A DNA stretch of 64,000 bases from Chlorops oryzae (GCA_020466095.1 CM035809.1:19074430-19138429), one strand, 5' to 3'; shown: positions 1 to 10,624, counted from the first letter of the stretch. The notes: generated by a model not told the origin, from the letters alone. Numbers and translations are program-made.

Positions 1-72
1 TTGTAGTATTTAAAGGGCAGTAGAAAAATTTAAAATCATCATTAGAGTATTAAATATTGAAGGATTAAGGCT

Positions 73-247
73 CAGTTACTCTTGATTGAACGTAAATTGA
101 CTTAAGTTATAGAAATCTGTTCTTCACAGATTCTTATCTTAAGTCAAATTAAGTTTTCAGTAACTGCTTCCATACAAAATGTACTAAACATAGCAAGTCA
201 GCTGATTAAATAAGTAAAGTCAAGTTAAGTTCAATCAAGAGTAACTG
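73..247. mobile_element. 175-bp palindromic MITE
   Basis: The ends are inverted copies of CAGTTACTCTTGATTGAAC (perfect for 19 bp), and the pairing continues with mismatches to about 33 bp. The interior has its own small inverted repeat (GACTTAAG / CTTAAGTC). The whole unit can fold as one hairpin and has no coding capacity, which is the usual layout of a non-autonomous DNA transposon. I could not define a convincing target duplication: AAGG occurs on both sides but is too short to be decisive. The superfamily is undecided. Confidence 0.7.
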
Positions 248-319
248 AAGGACTTTCAATTAATACTGAGAATTCTTCTAATTAATAAAATTAAAAATAC
301 ACGACAATTTTCTTATTAC

Positions 320-758
320 CATTGTGAGTTTTTCGCCGCAGCCGTAGCGGCTATGGAGACGAGCCGTTAAACGAACCGATTCAGCAGGGCTTATTTTTTC
401 GTGCAACTGCAGCTCGAGCTCGAGCGAAGACGTCAGTCTGTGATCGTTACCGCTAAGAGGCGCCTCGCCGCTCCGCGAACGCAAGAACAATCAAATTGCA
501 GTAAATAACAAAAGTTAAAATTATCAATGTGAAGTCAAAAAATCGAAAAAAATCAAATAAATATGTAAGTGTAGTGAAAACAAAAACAAACTCATTGTGA
601 ACATCTACCAACAACGCCAAGAAGGCAATGTTTTATTTTCTTTAATTGTTTTCTATTATAAAAACCTTATTCGCGTCGTGCAATCGCCGGCAGACAAATA
701 AAAACCATCCGCCAGTCAACCAGGAGAAGCTTCCCCACATCCTCGTCGTCAAGAACTG
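320..758 (+). promoter_or_regulatory. Candidate promoter and 5' untranslated first exon
   Basis: This block is clearly richer in G+C and CpG than its surroundings. It contains a perfect fly-type initiator (TCAGTC, A at 435) and, further on, TATAAAAAC at about 658 that could serve a second start site. The downstream sequence is A-rich with short unstructured runs, as in fly 5' leaders. It ends at AAGAACTG|GTACGT, a strong splice donor with GT at 759-760. No long reading frame is present, so the exon would be non-coding. This is an inference from composition and motifs; the partner exon is not identified with certainty, and a DPE was looked for and not seen. Confidence 0.4.
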
Positions 759-885
759 GTACGTTAACCCATTTTGTCCATGACATTAACAACCATATAC
801 TATTATAAAATATAATTTTGGAAGGGATTTCTTTATGAGAACAAGAGTCAAACTTTTCTAGATTCTAGATCAGTGATGTTCACGC

Positions 886-1449
886 CAGTGTTGGAAAAGT
901 AGGTGTAATTGTACCTTTTTCGGCCCTTTTTCACTTCAAAGGTACATTAGGTACAATTTGTCCATTTTAGGTACAATTTCAAGAGGAAGAAATTTTGTTA
1001 GTGAATGAAATGGGGAAAGGTCTGCTGTGGTTATCCGCGACTACTCCTGATTCTATTGCAACATTCTCATGAAATTTAGACAGAAGCGGCATTGGCCGTC
1101 ATAAGAATATATGTCACGGGTTGGTCATCGAAATTGGAATAGATTACTCCATCGTATCAGTGGGTACCTCTCGTTTTGCAAGACAATGTCATCGTTCGGG
1201 AGTGAATAACACCTTCTCTCGATGACATTGCCATTACAATTGGTATGAATAACATCTCCTTTAAATGACCATGACATCAGATTTGGAGAAGTACTCAAAT
1301 ATTCCCCTTGATGTCTTCGGTGAAAACATGAATGAATTTACCATTTATGAGAAAAATTCCGGCTGGGTATATTAGGTACACTTTACTTTATTAGGTACAA
1401 TTTATGGATCATTTTAGGTACACCCTGAAATTTCCATTTTCCAACACTG
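886..1449. mobile_element. Non-autonomous hAT-type element (564 bp)
   Basis: The element starts CAGTGTTGGAAAA and ends TTTTCCAACACTG, a perfect short terminal inverted repeat of hAT type. It is flanked by the same 8-bp word GTTCACGC at 878-885 and 1450-1457, the target duplication length expected of hAT transposases. Subterminal regions at both ends carry repeated TTAGGTACA motifs in several orientations, typical of transposase-binding sites in this superfamily. No transposase frame is present. Perfect ends and a perfect duplication argue for a comparatively young insertion. Confidence 0.9.
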
Positions 1450-2485
1450 GTTCACGCCATACATCATTTGATTGCACTCATTTCACACGTGTTGCTTACG
1501 CTCTTTGTTCAGTCGTTAGCAAGAGGCCGACGAAACAACATCGCGCGCATTTGTACACCTTTTTCGTTTCACTGCATAGAGGATTCAAGTGTAAAGTCAG
1601 CCTTTGAATATTCGTTTATTGAATTTTTTATTAAATCAGACTTTAAATAGCCGTGAGCCATCCTCATGCGGTATATTTCAAATATTTATATAGATACAAC
1701 TTAAATAATTTGGCTAGGTTCCTAAGACTTTAACATACTTTATATGTTTAAACTTCACACCAAAATTCCATTTATCAACAGTTGAGTCTATCGTAACGAG
1801 GCGAAAATTTCCTGCCATAGATTAGGGAATTTCTCTCTTTTTCAAACGCAAATATTTCCACGATGACTTTGAAATCTTCTGCTTAATTGTGTATGGGTTT
1901 TTTAGCAGATAGGTTCTTTTTTTATTAAAATTTCAGTTATATTAGAGTATTCTGAATGATTATTCTGTGTTCATATTTCAACATTCGTAATTTCGGAAAC
2001 AAACGTAACGACAATTCAAAGACAATGTAGAAATTTAGCAGCAGATAGCAATGAAAATTTTTAATTATTTTAGCTCATGCAAGTCGAGTAATGACGATAA
2101 GACAACAGCGGCTCGAATTTTTATTATCATTAAATTTATCAAATGCAAATGCAAACCAATTGCATAGAGTCCCAGGAAGTTTTTGAGTTCTTAGTTTGTA
2201 TCGGTTTGGTTACGCCAGCGAATTCCTTTTTTAGTGATATTTCTTGAATCATTTCGTGCAAATAGAAAATTTAGAATTAGTATTCTATTTGATAGATTAT
2301 ATTGTTCGTGTATACGATATTTCGAAAACTTGCTGACACCTTATACAGAATTTCGGAAGGTGTATTTTTCCAGTAGAGCTAATTACATGATTTCCATTAA
2401 ACAATTAATGTTAAAATATCAATGCAACTTTATGTGGAGCATTGTTAAAATTTTTAATTGTCTCTTGTCACGTAACAATCACTAA
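1450..2485. other. AT-rich stretch, nothing recognised
   Basis: Beyond the hAT target duplication I see no repeat structure, splice-bounded exon or RNA gene. Short open frames near 1400-1650 and 2234-2485 lack coding-like composition. Confidence 0.5.
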
Positions 2486-2489
2486 TGCA

Positions 2490-2973
2490 ATTAGACAATG
2501 GTGTAGACAATGTAGACAATGTAAACAATGTAAACAATATAGAAAATAGTGTTGACAATATGTGTCTTTAAAATATGTACCTCTATTGAAAAAAAAGAGA
2601 ATACGAACAGACATTTTCCTGCGTTTTTAAGAACATTACCAGCAAAATTTCAAACGTACTGCTGTTTCTTCCCAATTATTTTGCATTTCGCTTCGTTCAG
2701 CTAGAATTCTTCGGATTTTAGTTGAAATTCGTATCAATAGCTGCTACTTAAATTTACAATACGTTTTGGGAATTATGAAGCAGTCAACACTATCAGCAGT
2801 TCGGCTCTCGGTGTTGTGAAATTGTTCAAAATAAATGGTTTTTTCTAAATTGTCTACATTGTCTACATTGTTGACATTGTTTACGTAGAAAAATTGAATT
2901 GTTTACCTACATTGTCTATATGTAGAAAATCGTGTAGACAATGTATATGTAGACAATTCGCCCAACACTGGTT
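2490..2973. repeat. Inverted arrays of TGTAGACAAT motifs (possible MITE)
   Basis: On the left (2490-2565) the word TGTAGACAAT and close variants occur about six times in tandem. On the right (2850-2960) the same words occur in reverse complement. The right edge reads CGCCCAACACTG followed by GTTACC, a hAT-like end. Upstream, GGTTACGCCAGCGAATT at about 2210 resembles the matching left end with several bases lost, so the full element could be about 2218-2973. The target duplication is imperfect, so boundaries are tentative. Confidence 0.5.
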
Positions 2974-3455
2974 ACCTTGATAGTTGAATTTATAAAGAGT
3001 TGGGAAATAAATAGTTGAGCAGTGTTTATGAATGCCCAAATTTTTCCTTATTATGTTGATGCTTTTCTCCACCCACCCATATTCGTATTGCTTCGAATAA
3101 ATAGTATAGAATGACTCCTATTTTAGCACCTTCACGAAGTCTTTTCAATGTGCTCCGAATAGGAGTGTAAGAAAAGGACTCCAAACACAACTCTTCGAAG
3201 TAGTCCCTACGGAGAATTTTTACAAGGTTTCAAAAATACTGCCTGGAAGTATTTTAGAAGACTAAAGGATTGATAGCATTCCAGGATTATTGTAAGATAA
3301 AATTTGAAACCACGGAAGGTACATTTCTTCCATATCAGACTTCAGGCCTTTTTCCCCGAAAGTCACTCATTTAGAAGTCCTGTCAGAGCCTCGTAAGGAG
3401 CATTTGCCCTCCGGAAATGGAGTCTTTAGGAGCGTCTCATTTGGTTGGTTGGGTA

Positions 3456-3697
3456 GGTAGGTAGGTTGAAGTGGCTGCCACTTAGGCCGTTAATCGGCCC
3501 ATTGTGATACCAAGGAGGTTTTCTTGTGTTTGTATGAGTGTATGTCTTTTTATGTAGTGTGCCACTAACATGCGATTTTTGTAAAACCAGTGCTAGGCTT
3601 GGAACATTACACTCCGTTTCGCCTGTGCCGGGAAGCGAACCTCGGACCATGGGATCGAGAGCATAGCACGCATCCCCTACGCTATCCCAGAGCCACG
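3456..3697 (-). mobile_element. tRNA-derived SINE, apparently full length
   Basis: Read on the minus strand, it begins with a tRNA-like head containing an A-box-like segment (TGGCTCTGGGATAGCG) and a B box (GAGGTTCGCTTCCC). An unrelated body follows, then a tail with GGCCTAAGTGGCAGCCAC and CCTA-type repeats. The 11-bp word TTGGTTGGGTA flanks it (3445-3455 and 3698-3708), consistent with target-primed insertion, although the tail is similar in sequence and may overlap one copy. A 5'-truncated relative lies at 46.36-46.55 kb on the plus strand. The 3' end is shared with a LINE at 15.5 kb. Confidence 0.8.
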
Positions 3698-4027
3698 TTG
3701 GTTGGGTAAGAAAACAAAAAAATATTTGAACTTAGCGCCTTAAGCTATGCCTCTGAATATTCAAAAACCATTATATAAAATTTATTATTTTAAGCCTTTA
3801 TCGATGAAGCTTAATTTAGGCTTTAAGAAGACCTACACAGCTCTCAAAATTCTTGTTAAGGGAGTGAATAAAAGGACCAACACACAAGAATAAACAGGTC
3901 ACATACAATCAAAAATATTGTGAATATATTGTACAATGTACATATATACAAACTTTCGAGTGCTGATTTTAAATATTACCTTTTGCCCAATATATTTGAA
4001 ACATTAACGAGTTTAACTTTAATTGTA

Positions 4028-4150
4028 AGGGTCTTATATCTAGAACTAAGCTCCGATCGAGATCGGAAACTGATGTCCTAATTTGATGTTTCTGTATCTT
4101 AATCTATCTGTGACCGAATTCGATTCTAAATAAGTGAACCTATCGTCAAG
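4028..4150 (+). repeat. Degenerate copy of the 18.2-kb fly repeat
   Basis: The order of blocks (AACTAAGCTCCG, GATCGGAAACTGA, CTATCTGTGACCGAATT, then AAGTGAACC) follows the better-preserved copy at 18.17-18.69 kb, with the CTGTCCGTC low-complexity section shortened. There is no coding content. Confidence 0.4.
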
Positions 4151-5815
4151 GTCTTCTCCTTTTAGACGGATGAGTATTTTTTTTACTTCTTTCAAGCTGA
4201 GAAATAAGACGTCATTCCGTCTTGGGTCGATATGTGAAACCCTTTGAAAGGACCTCAGTCTTTTAAAAATGAACAACGTCTCCCATTTTAAGACATGCAA
4301 ATAAATTCTTTATTTAAAATTTCTCTTCGTCTCCCTAATATTTAAATAATATGAAGAGTAAATGATTTATTAAAAGCTGAAAAAAATCCTTCATGTTTTG
4401 CTGGATAACTTTTGATCCCGTTGTAAAGTAATTTCATCAAATTTAGGTAATTCTCGCTTGTTTGGTTCAAGTCATTCAGTTTATCCAATACTAACGCTAC
4501 TTATTTGACTACCAAAATCATTTGGAGCGTGTCAAATTTCATATCTCCACGGAAACCAGGATTCTTAAAAGCCTAAATCTAAGCCAAAGTATTTGTCAAC
4601 ATGATCCTTCATGCTGCTCAAATACCTCACACATACGCATACACAAAAGAATTTATACACTTGAGCAAGTGCGAACACGTTCATAGGCATAAATAAATAT
4701 TCCTTTTGTTAGAGCATTTTATTTAGCTGAATCAGAGCCTTCGCACACAATGAGCTATGGAGGCGGCTCTTTTCGCAGCTACTTGAATGTGTTTTTCGTC
4801 CATAAAATGAATAGACTTTGAGTACATTTATTGCAAGCGAAATATCAAAATACCGAGTCACTCAACTGCCGAAACATAAAACCGTAATTTGAGGCTTTAA
4901 AAGCTGCCGACTTCTATGATAACACGTGCGAATACGTACATACAAACAAAGTACGAATATGCAAAGACAGTGAAACATCACTTTATTTAACGTAAAAGCT
5001 TAAGCAAAAATTTCGAGTCCCCCGAAGGACTCTTCACTGCAAAATCGTTGCTTGTAAAAGTTTACGAACGATTTATAAAATGTTCGTGTATTAAATTTTT
5101 ATTTTCATAAGAGCTGAAATGGCATTTCAACGGCTAAATTTGTGACCTCTGCACCCCTCCGGAAAATCCACGCCAAAGGACATCCACATATAAGGCTCAT
5201 TAAGTGCTTTTGTGAGTACCGAAAATGATACGTTCATGGCAAGTTTTCGCTGCTGAATTGCTTAACTATGTGCAAACTCGTATGGACGTGTCGTGCATGG
5301 TAACCAGAAATTTGAGTAACTTAATGAAAAGAAATTCGATTTTGTGGTCTTCAATCAGTGATGGTAAATCCTATTTCATTTAAGAACGGATATGAGGAAA
5401 GCGTTCTGCCATTCTTCTATTAGCAAAAGGATGTTCTGATATGTCGAAAATTTTAAAAAGTTGATGACTGAAGGTAACAAAAGAAAAAAAAAATTGTGGA
5501 ACATTTTTGGAAAATTTTTGTTTTACGGAATGAAGTACTTAGCATAACACTGTTGATTTAATGTGCCTACTTTTCATAACTCATGCTTGGGGAAATTTGT
5601 AATATGCAAGTAGCTAAGATATTTTATTAAAAAGCAGGAAATACTTCGAAGATTGTGAGTTTGCCCTTTGGCGCATACGGTCACATGTAAACGGAAACAT
5701 AGCTCGTTTTTGATGACAAATGATATACAATCATTTTTGAAGCCTTCATAAAAATAATTTACTAGTAAAAAGAATTTTCCACTACTTTAATATATCATGC
5801 AGTGAATTGTTAAGA
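4150..5815. other. AT-rich stretch, nothing recognised
   Basis: I see no gene, RNA or defined repeat here. Short open frames do not resemble known proteins and have no splice or composition support. Confidence 0.5.
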
Positions 5816-5821
5816 ACGCTA

Positions 5822-6845
5822 CACCTTTTTCAGTTTGATTCCAGAAAATGTAACAATGATTTCCGAAAGCATAAATTTGATTTCAGAAACACAACAATGA
5901 CTTCAGAAAGCGTAAAATTGTATTCAGAATCGAAAAATTTTGTTCCGAAAGTGCAATTTTCAATTCAGAAACAGAACATTGATTTCAGAAAGCGTTAAAG
6001 TGATTTCCGAAAGCGGAAGTTAAAATTCAGAACAATATATTTTTATATATGTATTTACATTAAATATTTATTTATGTACATACGTTTATATGCCCCCTTG
6101 CATATCATGCAAGGCAAGTGCATCTGCCTGGAATGTAGTGCTGTGATGTATGGCCCGTGCGCAGTCTCCTCCGGAAATCGTTAACTTCGCCTCGTCAATG
6201 AGCCCTTCCAAGTACTGGAGACGCTGCTCAGAGAGACCAGGTCTTTGGACTTCTGGAATTTATCATATGGCCTTTTACAAAGGTCTTTATTTTGGACCAT
6301 ATTATCTCAATGGGATTCAACATTGGGTAATATGGTCCCAAACGAAGAACCTTTGCCTAACTATCCGTACACCTGGCCAAATTTCAAGGATTAAGGATTT
6401 TTTTTTTATTTCTAACATGCTTATTCTAAAATGAAATTTACGCTTTCTGATATCAAATTTACGCTTTCGGAAATCATTTTAACGCACTCTGAAATCAATG
6501 CTCTATTTCTGATTTCAAAATAACGTATTCCAATTAAATTTTACTGCTCAGATTTTAAATTAACGCTTTCTGAAATCAATTTAACGCTTTCTGAAATCAA
6601 TGTTCTGTTTCTGAATTTTAACTTACGCTTTTTGAAAACAAGTTTACGCTTTCTGAAATCAATGTTATATTTCCGAATTAAAACTAACGGATCTGAAATC
6701 AAATTAACACATTCTGAAATCAATGTTCTGTTTCTGAATTCAAAATTACACATTCGATTCTGAATTCAGTTTTATAATTCTTATTTCAAATTTACGCTTT
6801 CGGAAATCATTGTTACATTTTCTGGAATCAAACTGAAAAAGGGTG
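5822..6845 (-). mobile_element. Foldback-like element, copy 1 (short left arm)
   Basis: Both ends begin TA|CACCTTTTTCAGTTTGATT (one extra C at the right end), so TA at 5820-5821 and 6846-6847 can be read as the target duplication. The left arm (to about 6040) has about 9 imperfect tandem units of 20-21 bp with consensus near WTTCAGAAAGCGTAAATTTGA. The right arm (6430-6845) has about 20 such units in reverse complement. The centre (about 6086-6360) is a remnant of a transposase C-terminus on the minus strand. The order of variant units shows that this copy is inverted relative to the copy at 25.4-26.75 kb. Confidence 0.8.
6086..6360 (-). pseudogene. Remnant of DDE (IS630/Tc1/mariner-like) transposase C-terminus
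   Basis: Minus-strand translation gives GPYYPMLNPIEIIWSKIKTFVKG before the frame is lost, the part of a DDE transposase around the third catalytic acid (the E of NPIE). An upstream in-frame TAG and an extra A after the GHM codons break the frame, so it cannot encode a protein. The same region is better preserved in the second element at 25.99-26.24 kb. Assignment to the IS630/Tc1/mariner superfamily rests on the NPIE..W.. pattern and the TA flanks. I cannot name the family. The plus-strand frame over this segment is a shadow. Confidence 0.65.
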
Positions 6846-6859
6846 TAGTCTAATTTTGA

Positions 6860-7310
6860 GGGTATGAAATCATCTTTCTTCACTTCTTCTAAGCCTATTA
6901 CTCCTGAATTGGAGTTTTTAAGCAATATTTTGAATGATCTTTCATCAAAGCTATTGGTCTATCTCTTGGGAAATCAGTTGAAAATTTTTTTATTGAAAAA
7001 AAAGAATCTCAAGTGAATACCCCCGTTCAAACTAGTGTTGTCCATTATACTGTTCAAGCGTGCTGGAAATATTCCCTTGGGAGAAAATTTTCAGTCCTAC
7101 GAATGAAGAGCTTGCAAGATCCCTGAACGATATAGAAAAAGCGTCCTTTCAGTTGAAGCCACTAGTGGGTAGTCTCGAATTCTATTATACTGAGAATACA
7201 ATAAAGTGTCCCTTCATTCATTTTCTTAGGCTCAGAATGAATTAAACTTCAGAGGAACTGTCATGACGAAGTAATTATTTATACGTATAAAGATTCAAAC
7301 TATACTCTAA
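6860..7310. other. AT-rich stretch, nothing recognised
   Basis: No recognisable gene or repeat. A short open frame at 7060-7245 is not supported by composition or splice signals. Confidence 0.4.
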
Positions 7311-7318
7311 TACCCCCT

Positions 7319-7374
7319 GTCCGTTTTTGCGGCTGTCAATACGCAACGAAACCCTGACAGCGGCGAAAACGGGA
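7319..7374. repeat. GC-rich imperfect hairpin upstream of candidate exon
   Basis: CCGTTTTTGCGGCTGTCA is followed about 18 bases later by TGACAGCGGCGAAAACGG, its near-perfect inverted copy. Part of the left arm (TGTCCGTTTTTGCG) recurs at 15,294-15,307, where it abuts a copy of sequence found here at about 7735-7790. It may be a promoter-proximal element or the remains of a small transposon. Confidence 0.45.
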
Positions 7375-7470
7375 AAAAAGAGGGCAGCACTTCAAGCTCA
7401 GCTGATCGGGCTTTTTTCCGGCAATGCTAATTGGCAACACTAGTTGCTTCAACGCATTAAGTTTCCAGCA

Positions 7471-7694
7471 GTCGATCGCGTCGCGCGAATTCTCTCTCAT
7501 CCGTTTTATAAGTGAACAGCATCGTGTTTAATAGTTTCCACTCGGTTTTTTTTGAGTATTTCGGTTCGTTTTGCTGGTCGTCGTTCGGATTTTTCCATCG
7601 ATTCGAATCTCGAGCATCATATTGGACATCATCTTGGAAACAGTTCGACAGCTCCTTCAACATGATCCGAAGTCAGCACAGCGCCATTAGAAAG
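7471..7694 (+). CDS. Candidate first coding exon (11 codons before a splice donor)
   Basis: The block is richer in CpG than its surroundings. An ATG at 7662 has a good fly start context (TTCAACATG). It opens the frame MIRSQHSAIRK, which ends exactly at a codon boundary at AAAG|GTACCT (donor GT at 7695-7696). A branch-like CTAAT at about 7428 and TTTCCAG at 7465-7470 could form an acceptor, which would make this an internal exon carrying the start codon. Otherwise it is a first exon whose promoter lies at about 7.3-7.5 kb. The 5' limit given assumes the acceptor. The protein is not recognised, because 11 residues are too few. The larger open frame through the region starts at a GTG and runs through the donor, so it is not taken as the product. 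Confidence 0.35.
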
Positions 7695-7699
7695 GTACC

Positions 7700-8580
7700 T
7701 GGTTGGTTTTTTCTTCTTATCATTGAAACGATTTCTCATTGCCCCATTATTTGGTTCGGACAACCAATTGACCTTTGTGGCACAAACACCCCCTTTAGTT
7801 GAAAAGGCTTACCTGTAGGATTTGAAGGTCTCAAAAAGCTAATCAAGAAAAACAGAGAAATTTAATTTATTTTCTTTCATCTCTTTAATATAATTAATCC
7901 CATCACACACAATATCCACGTGACATCTTTATTTGAATGACACCACTACCACAGTTTTGATTTATGTGGCCGTAATTGAATTAAATCTTTTTCAAAGAAA
8001 AATTTCTTTTGTCTCATGTCTTTGTGAAAGAATCTCCCGCATGTAAATTCCCAACATTTGTACAGAACTTCTTTGCTTCAAGGACTCACGTCAAACTACA
8101 ATGAAATAATTAAGTCGAAAAAGACTTTAAAAAAGGACATTTTTTGAGGGAAAATAATTGAAAAAACCGACGTTTTCTGAGGGCATACTCCGCAGAGACA
8201 TTATTGCAAATGCAATTGTATTTTAAATTAACCCTTTAACCACACAAAATAAAGGTTTTTTCGGTTGATAGTCACGAAATCTTCCAGAAATAATTTTAAA
8301 TGCTGGCCGACCCAAATATGTGGTTTTACCGTGAAACCTTTGGAAGTGAAAGTGTTAAATTCTCAGAAATACTCATGCATGTTGTAAATTAAGGTGACAA
8401 ATTGAAGCAAGACATTCTTCGTGAAATTAGTAATTCTTTTGACATATATGAAGTATAAAATATTAAGTATAAGGTGACAACGATTGTGCTTTACTCTCAA
8501 AATAATTTTAATTTTAGCCAATAACATGCTGTATTTTCAAGAAATGCCCTCGAATTTAATGCTCTTGCATTTAAAAAAAA
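7700..8580. other. Putative intron sequence
   Basis: AT-rich with no clear exon. Positions about 7735-7790 match 15,320-15,375 closely (shared words CCCCATTATTTGG and CCAATTGACCTTTGTG), so this is a two-copy segment of unknown nature. Confidence 0.45.
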
Positions 8581-8589
8581 TTAATCATG

Positions 8590-9094
8590 CACTTTCTTCT
8601 CTCATTTTTCTTTCTCTCTCCTCTTTCTTTCTTCTCTCTCTTTCTCTTCTCTTTCTCTCTCTTATTCCTTTCTCTCTCTCCTTTCTCTCTCTCATTTCTC
8701 TCTCTCTTTCTCTTCTCTTCTTTCTCTCATCTACTTTCTACTCTTTTCTTTCTTTTCTCTGCTTTCTTCTCTCCTCTTTCTTCTCTCTCTCTCTTTTCTC
8801 TTTCTCTCTCATCTTTCTCTCTCTCTTCTTCTTTCTCTTTCTCTCTTTCCTCTCTCTTTCTTTCTCTTCTCTTCTCTCTCTTTTCTCTCTCTTTCTCTCT
8901 CTCTTCTCTCTCTTTCTCTCTCTCTTTTCTCTCTCTTTTCTCTCTTTTCTCTTTCTTTCCTCTCTCTTTCTCTCTTCTTTCTCTCCTCTTTCTCTCTCCT
9001 CTTTCTCTCTGCTCTTTTTCTCTCTCTCTTTCTCTCCTGTCTCTTTCTCTCTCCTCTTTCTCTCTCTCTTTTCTCTCTCTCTTCTCTCCCTCTT

Positions 9095-9131
<37 letters not shown>

Positions 9132-9198
9132 TCTTTCTCTTCTCTTTTCTCTATTTCTTCTCTCTTTATCTCTCTTTCTCTCTTTCTCTTTCTCTCTT

Positions 9199-9230
<32 letters not shown>

Positions 9231-9233
9231 TCT
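8590..9233 (+). repeat. 640-bp polypyrimidine (C/T) tract
   Basis: The plus strand is almost entirely C and T for about 640 bases, made of interleaved CT, CTTT, TTTCTCTCT and related short units with only a few interrupting purines. The long open frames on both strands (Ser/Leu/Phe-rich on plus, Arg/Glu-rich on minus) come from this composition and are not genes. A tract this long could adopt triplex (H-DNA) structure and is likely to be length-variable. Confidence 0.95.
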
Positions 9234-9239
9234 CAAACA

Positions 9240-10610
9240 TTATGAAGTTGCAGTTAATTTACTTACTCGCCTTAAGTCCCCAAGTATTTAGTTCTAATAT
9301 AATTCAGGGCGATTTGAAATAACCATTCTGTCAAAGTTCGCTTTTACCCAATGGTGATGCCAGAGAGAAAGAGTTTTTCCTTTTCAGCGAACTTTTTAGA
9401 CTTCCCTTTTAGATCTAATACTGAGGTATACAGTAAATACTTTTACATTAGGTGCCTGTTAGCTACGACCTGTCCAAAGTGTAATAGAGACAACTATATA
9501 TCCGATTTTTAAATTCTTCAAAAAAGACAAAAATTTTATATCTTCGAAGTGCGCAAAATGTTTGTTTTCAGAAATATGCCGCAATCAGCTCTTCTCGCTG
9601 TTCAATTCTCTGCCGAAGTAAGGCCGGAAAGTCACATGCAACCATGAGAACTCAATACTTGTGGATTTACTTGATATCTCAGTATAAGCGGAAGTAAAGT
9701 AATTACATACTTCGAAGTAAATTTCGATTTTTTTTTATTGCATTGTTTCTTATGGGCACTTTTTTACTGCATATGTCAGTATAAGATCTTATAAGATCTT
9801 GCATATATGCAAAAAAAGCAAGGATTTTTTTTGTGGAAATCCAATTGAAGATGATTTTCTGGCAGTTACCGAAGGAAATGCTGCTTTAAGATAGTGCCAC
9901 CTCTGACATACTTTACCTATTTTATTTTTCTATAATTTCGCTTGTCAATGTCAAAAAAAGTAAATAAATAAATACAAAACCATCTTTCCACACATCCGCT
10001 TTATTTGTTTCGAAAAATTAAAGCATTGAGTGGAATAATTGAAACGACCGAAAACGTGCAATTGTCATGAAATTCAATCCTCATCTTGTCTTTTTTTTTT
10101 TAAATTTGATAAAGCAAAAGTTTTCATAGTAAACATCGCGTAAATAAATAAAGAAAATTTTGCTGAAAACCGCAAAAATAAATAAACAGATGACATGAAA
10201 AAAACATTTTATTTTGCATTTAAATTAAAATTTTATTTGCAAATGAAATTATTTCGAAATTCACAAAGTCTCGAATAAAAACTTTTCCAAAGTTCCGATT
10301 TTTGTGGTAAAAAGCTACAAATCAGCAACGTTGCATATTATAAGAAAATAAAGCGCCATCGACTTGGATTTCGTTTTTTTTTTTCATTTTGCCTAAAGAA
10401 CGACCTATCTTAAGAGGAAGAACGGGAAAAAAAAGCAAGTCCCCATCCCTAGATTCTTTTGTTCTTAAACATAACTACGCAACCACAACAAAACTTGAAT
10501 GAACCTTCCAGGCAAAAAAAAAAAAAAAACTTGTTTTCATTCATTGTTGACTGTTTCCTACAGCATAAAGTCTTCCGTCTTATTTTCATACTGTAAGAAA
10601 AACACATTTA
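9240..10610. other. AT-rich stretch, nothing recognised
   Basis: It holds several A or T homopolymers (for example about 10,508-10,530) but no gene, RNA or bounded repeat that I can support. Confidence 0.5.
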
Positions 10611-10624
10611 CAGTGTTCTCTGGG

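Noticed and set aside
278..490. 70-codon minus-strand frame in the GC-rich island
   Set aside because: Arg/Leu/Ser-rich by composition, no domain, and it overlaps the promoter-like region on the other strand.
6150..6434. 94-codon plus-strand frame, twin of a minus-strand frame at 25,973-26,173
   Set aside because: Antisense to the transposase relic; the conserved NPIE motif is on the other strand.
5807..6753. Open frames reading FRKRK/SESVNLIS-type repeats
   Set aside because: They are translations of the ~21-bp tandem units; 21 bp is a multiple of three, so frames stay open by default.
8484..9291. Three long open frames (Ser/Leu/Phe-rich on plus, Arg/Glu-rich on minus)
   Set aside because: They translate the polypyrimidine tract; composition alone keeps stops away, and they start and end with the tract.
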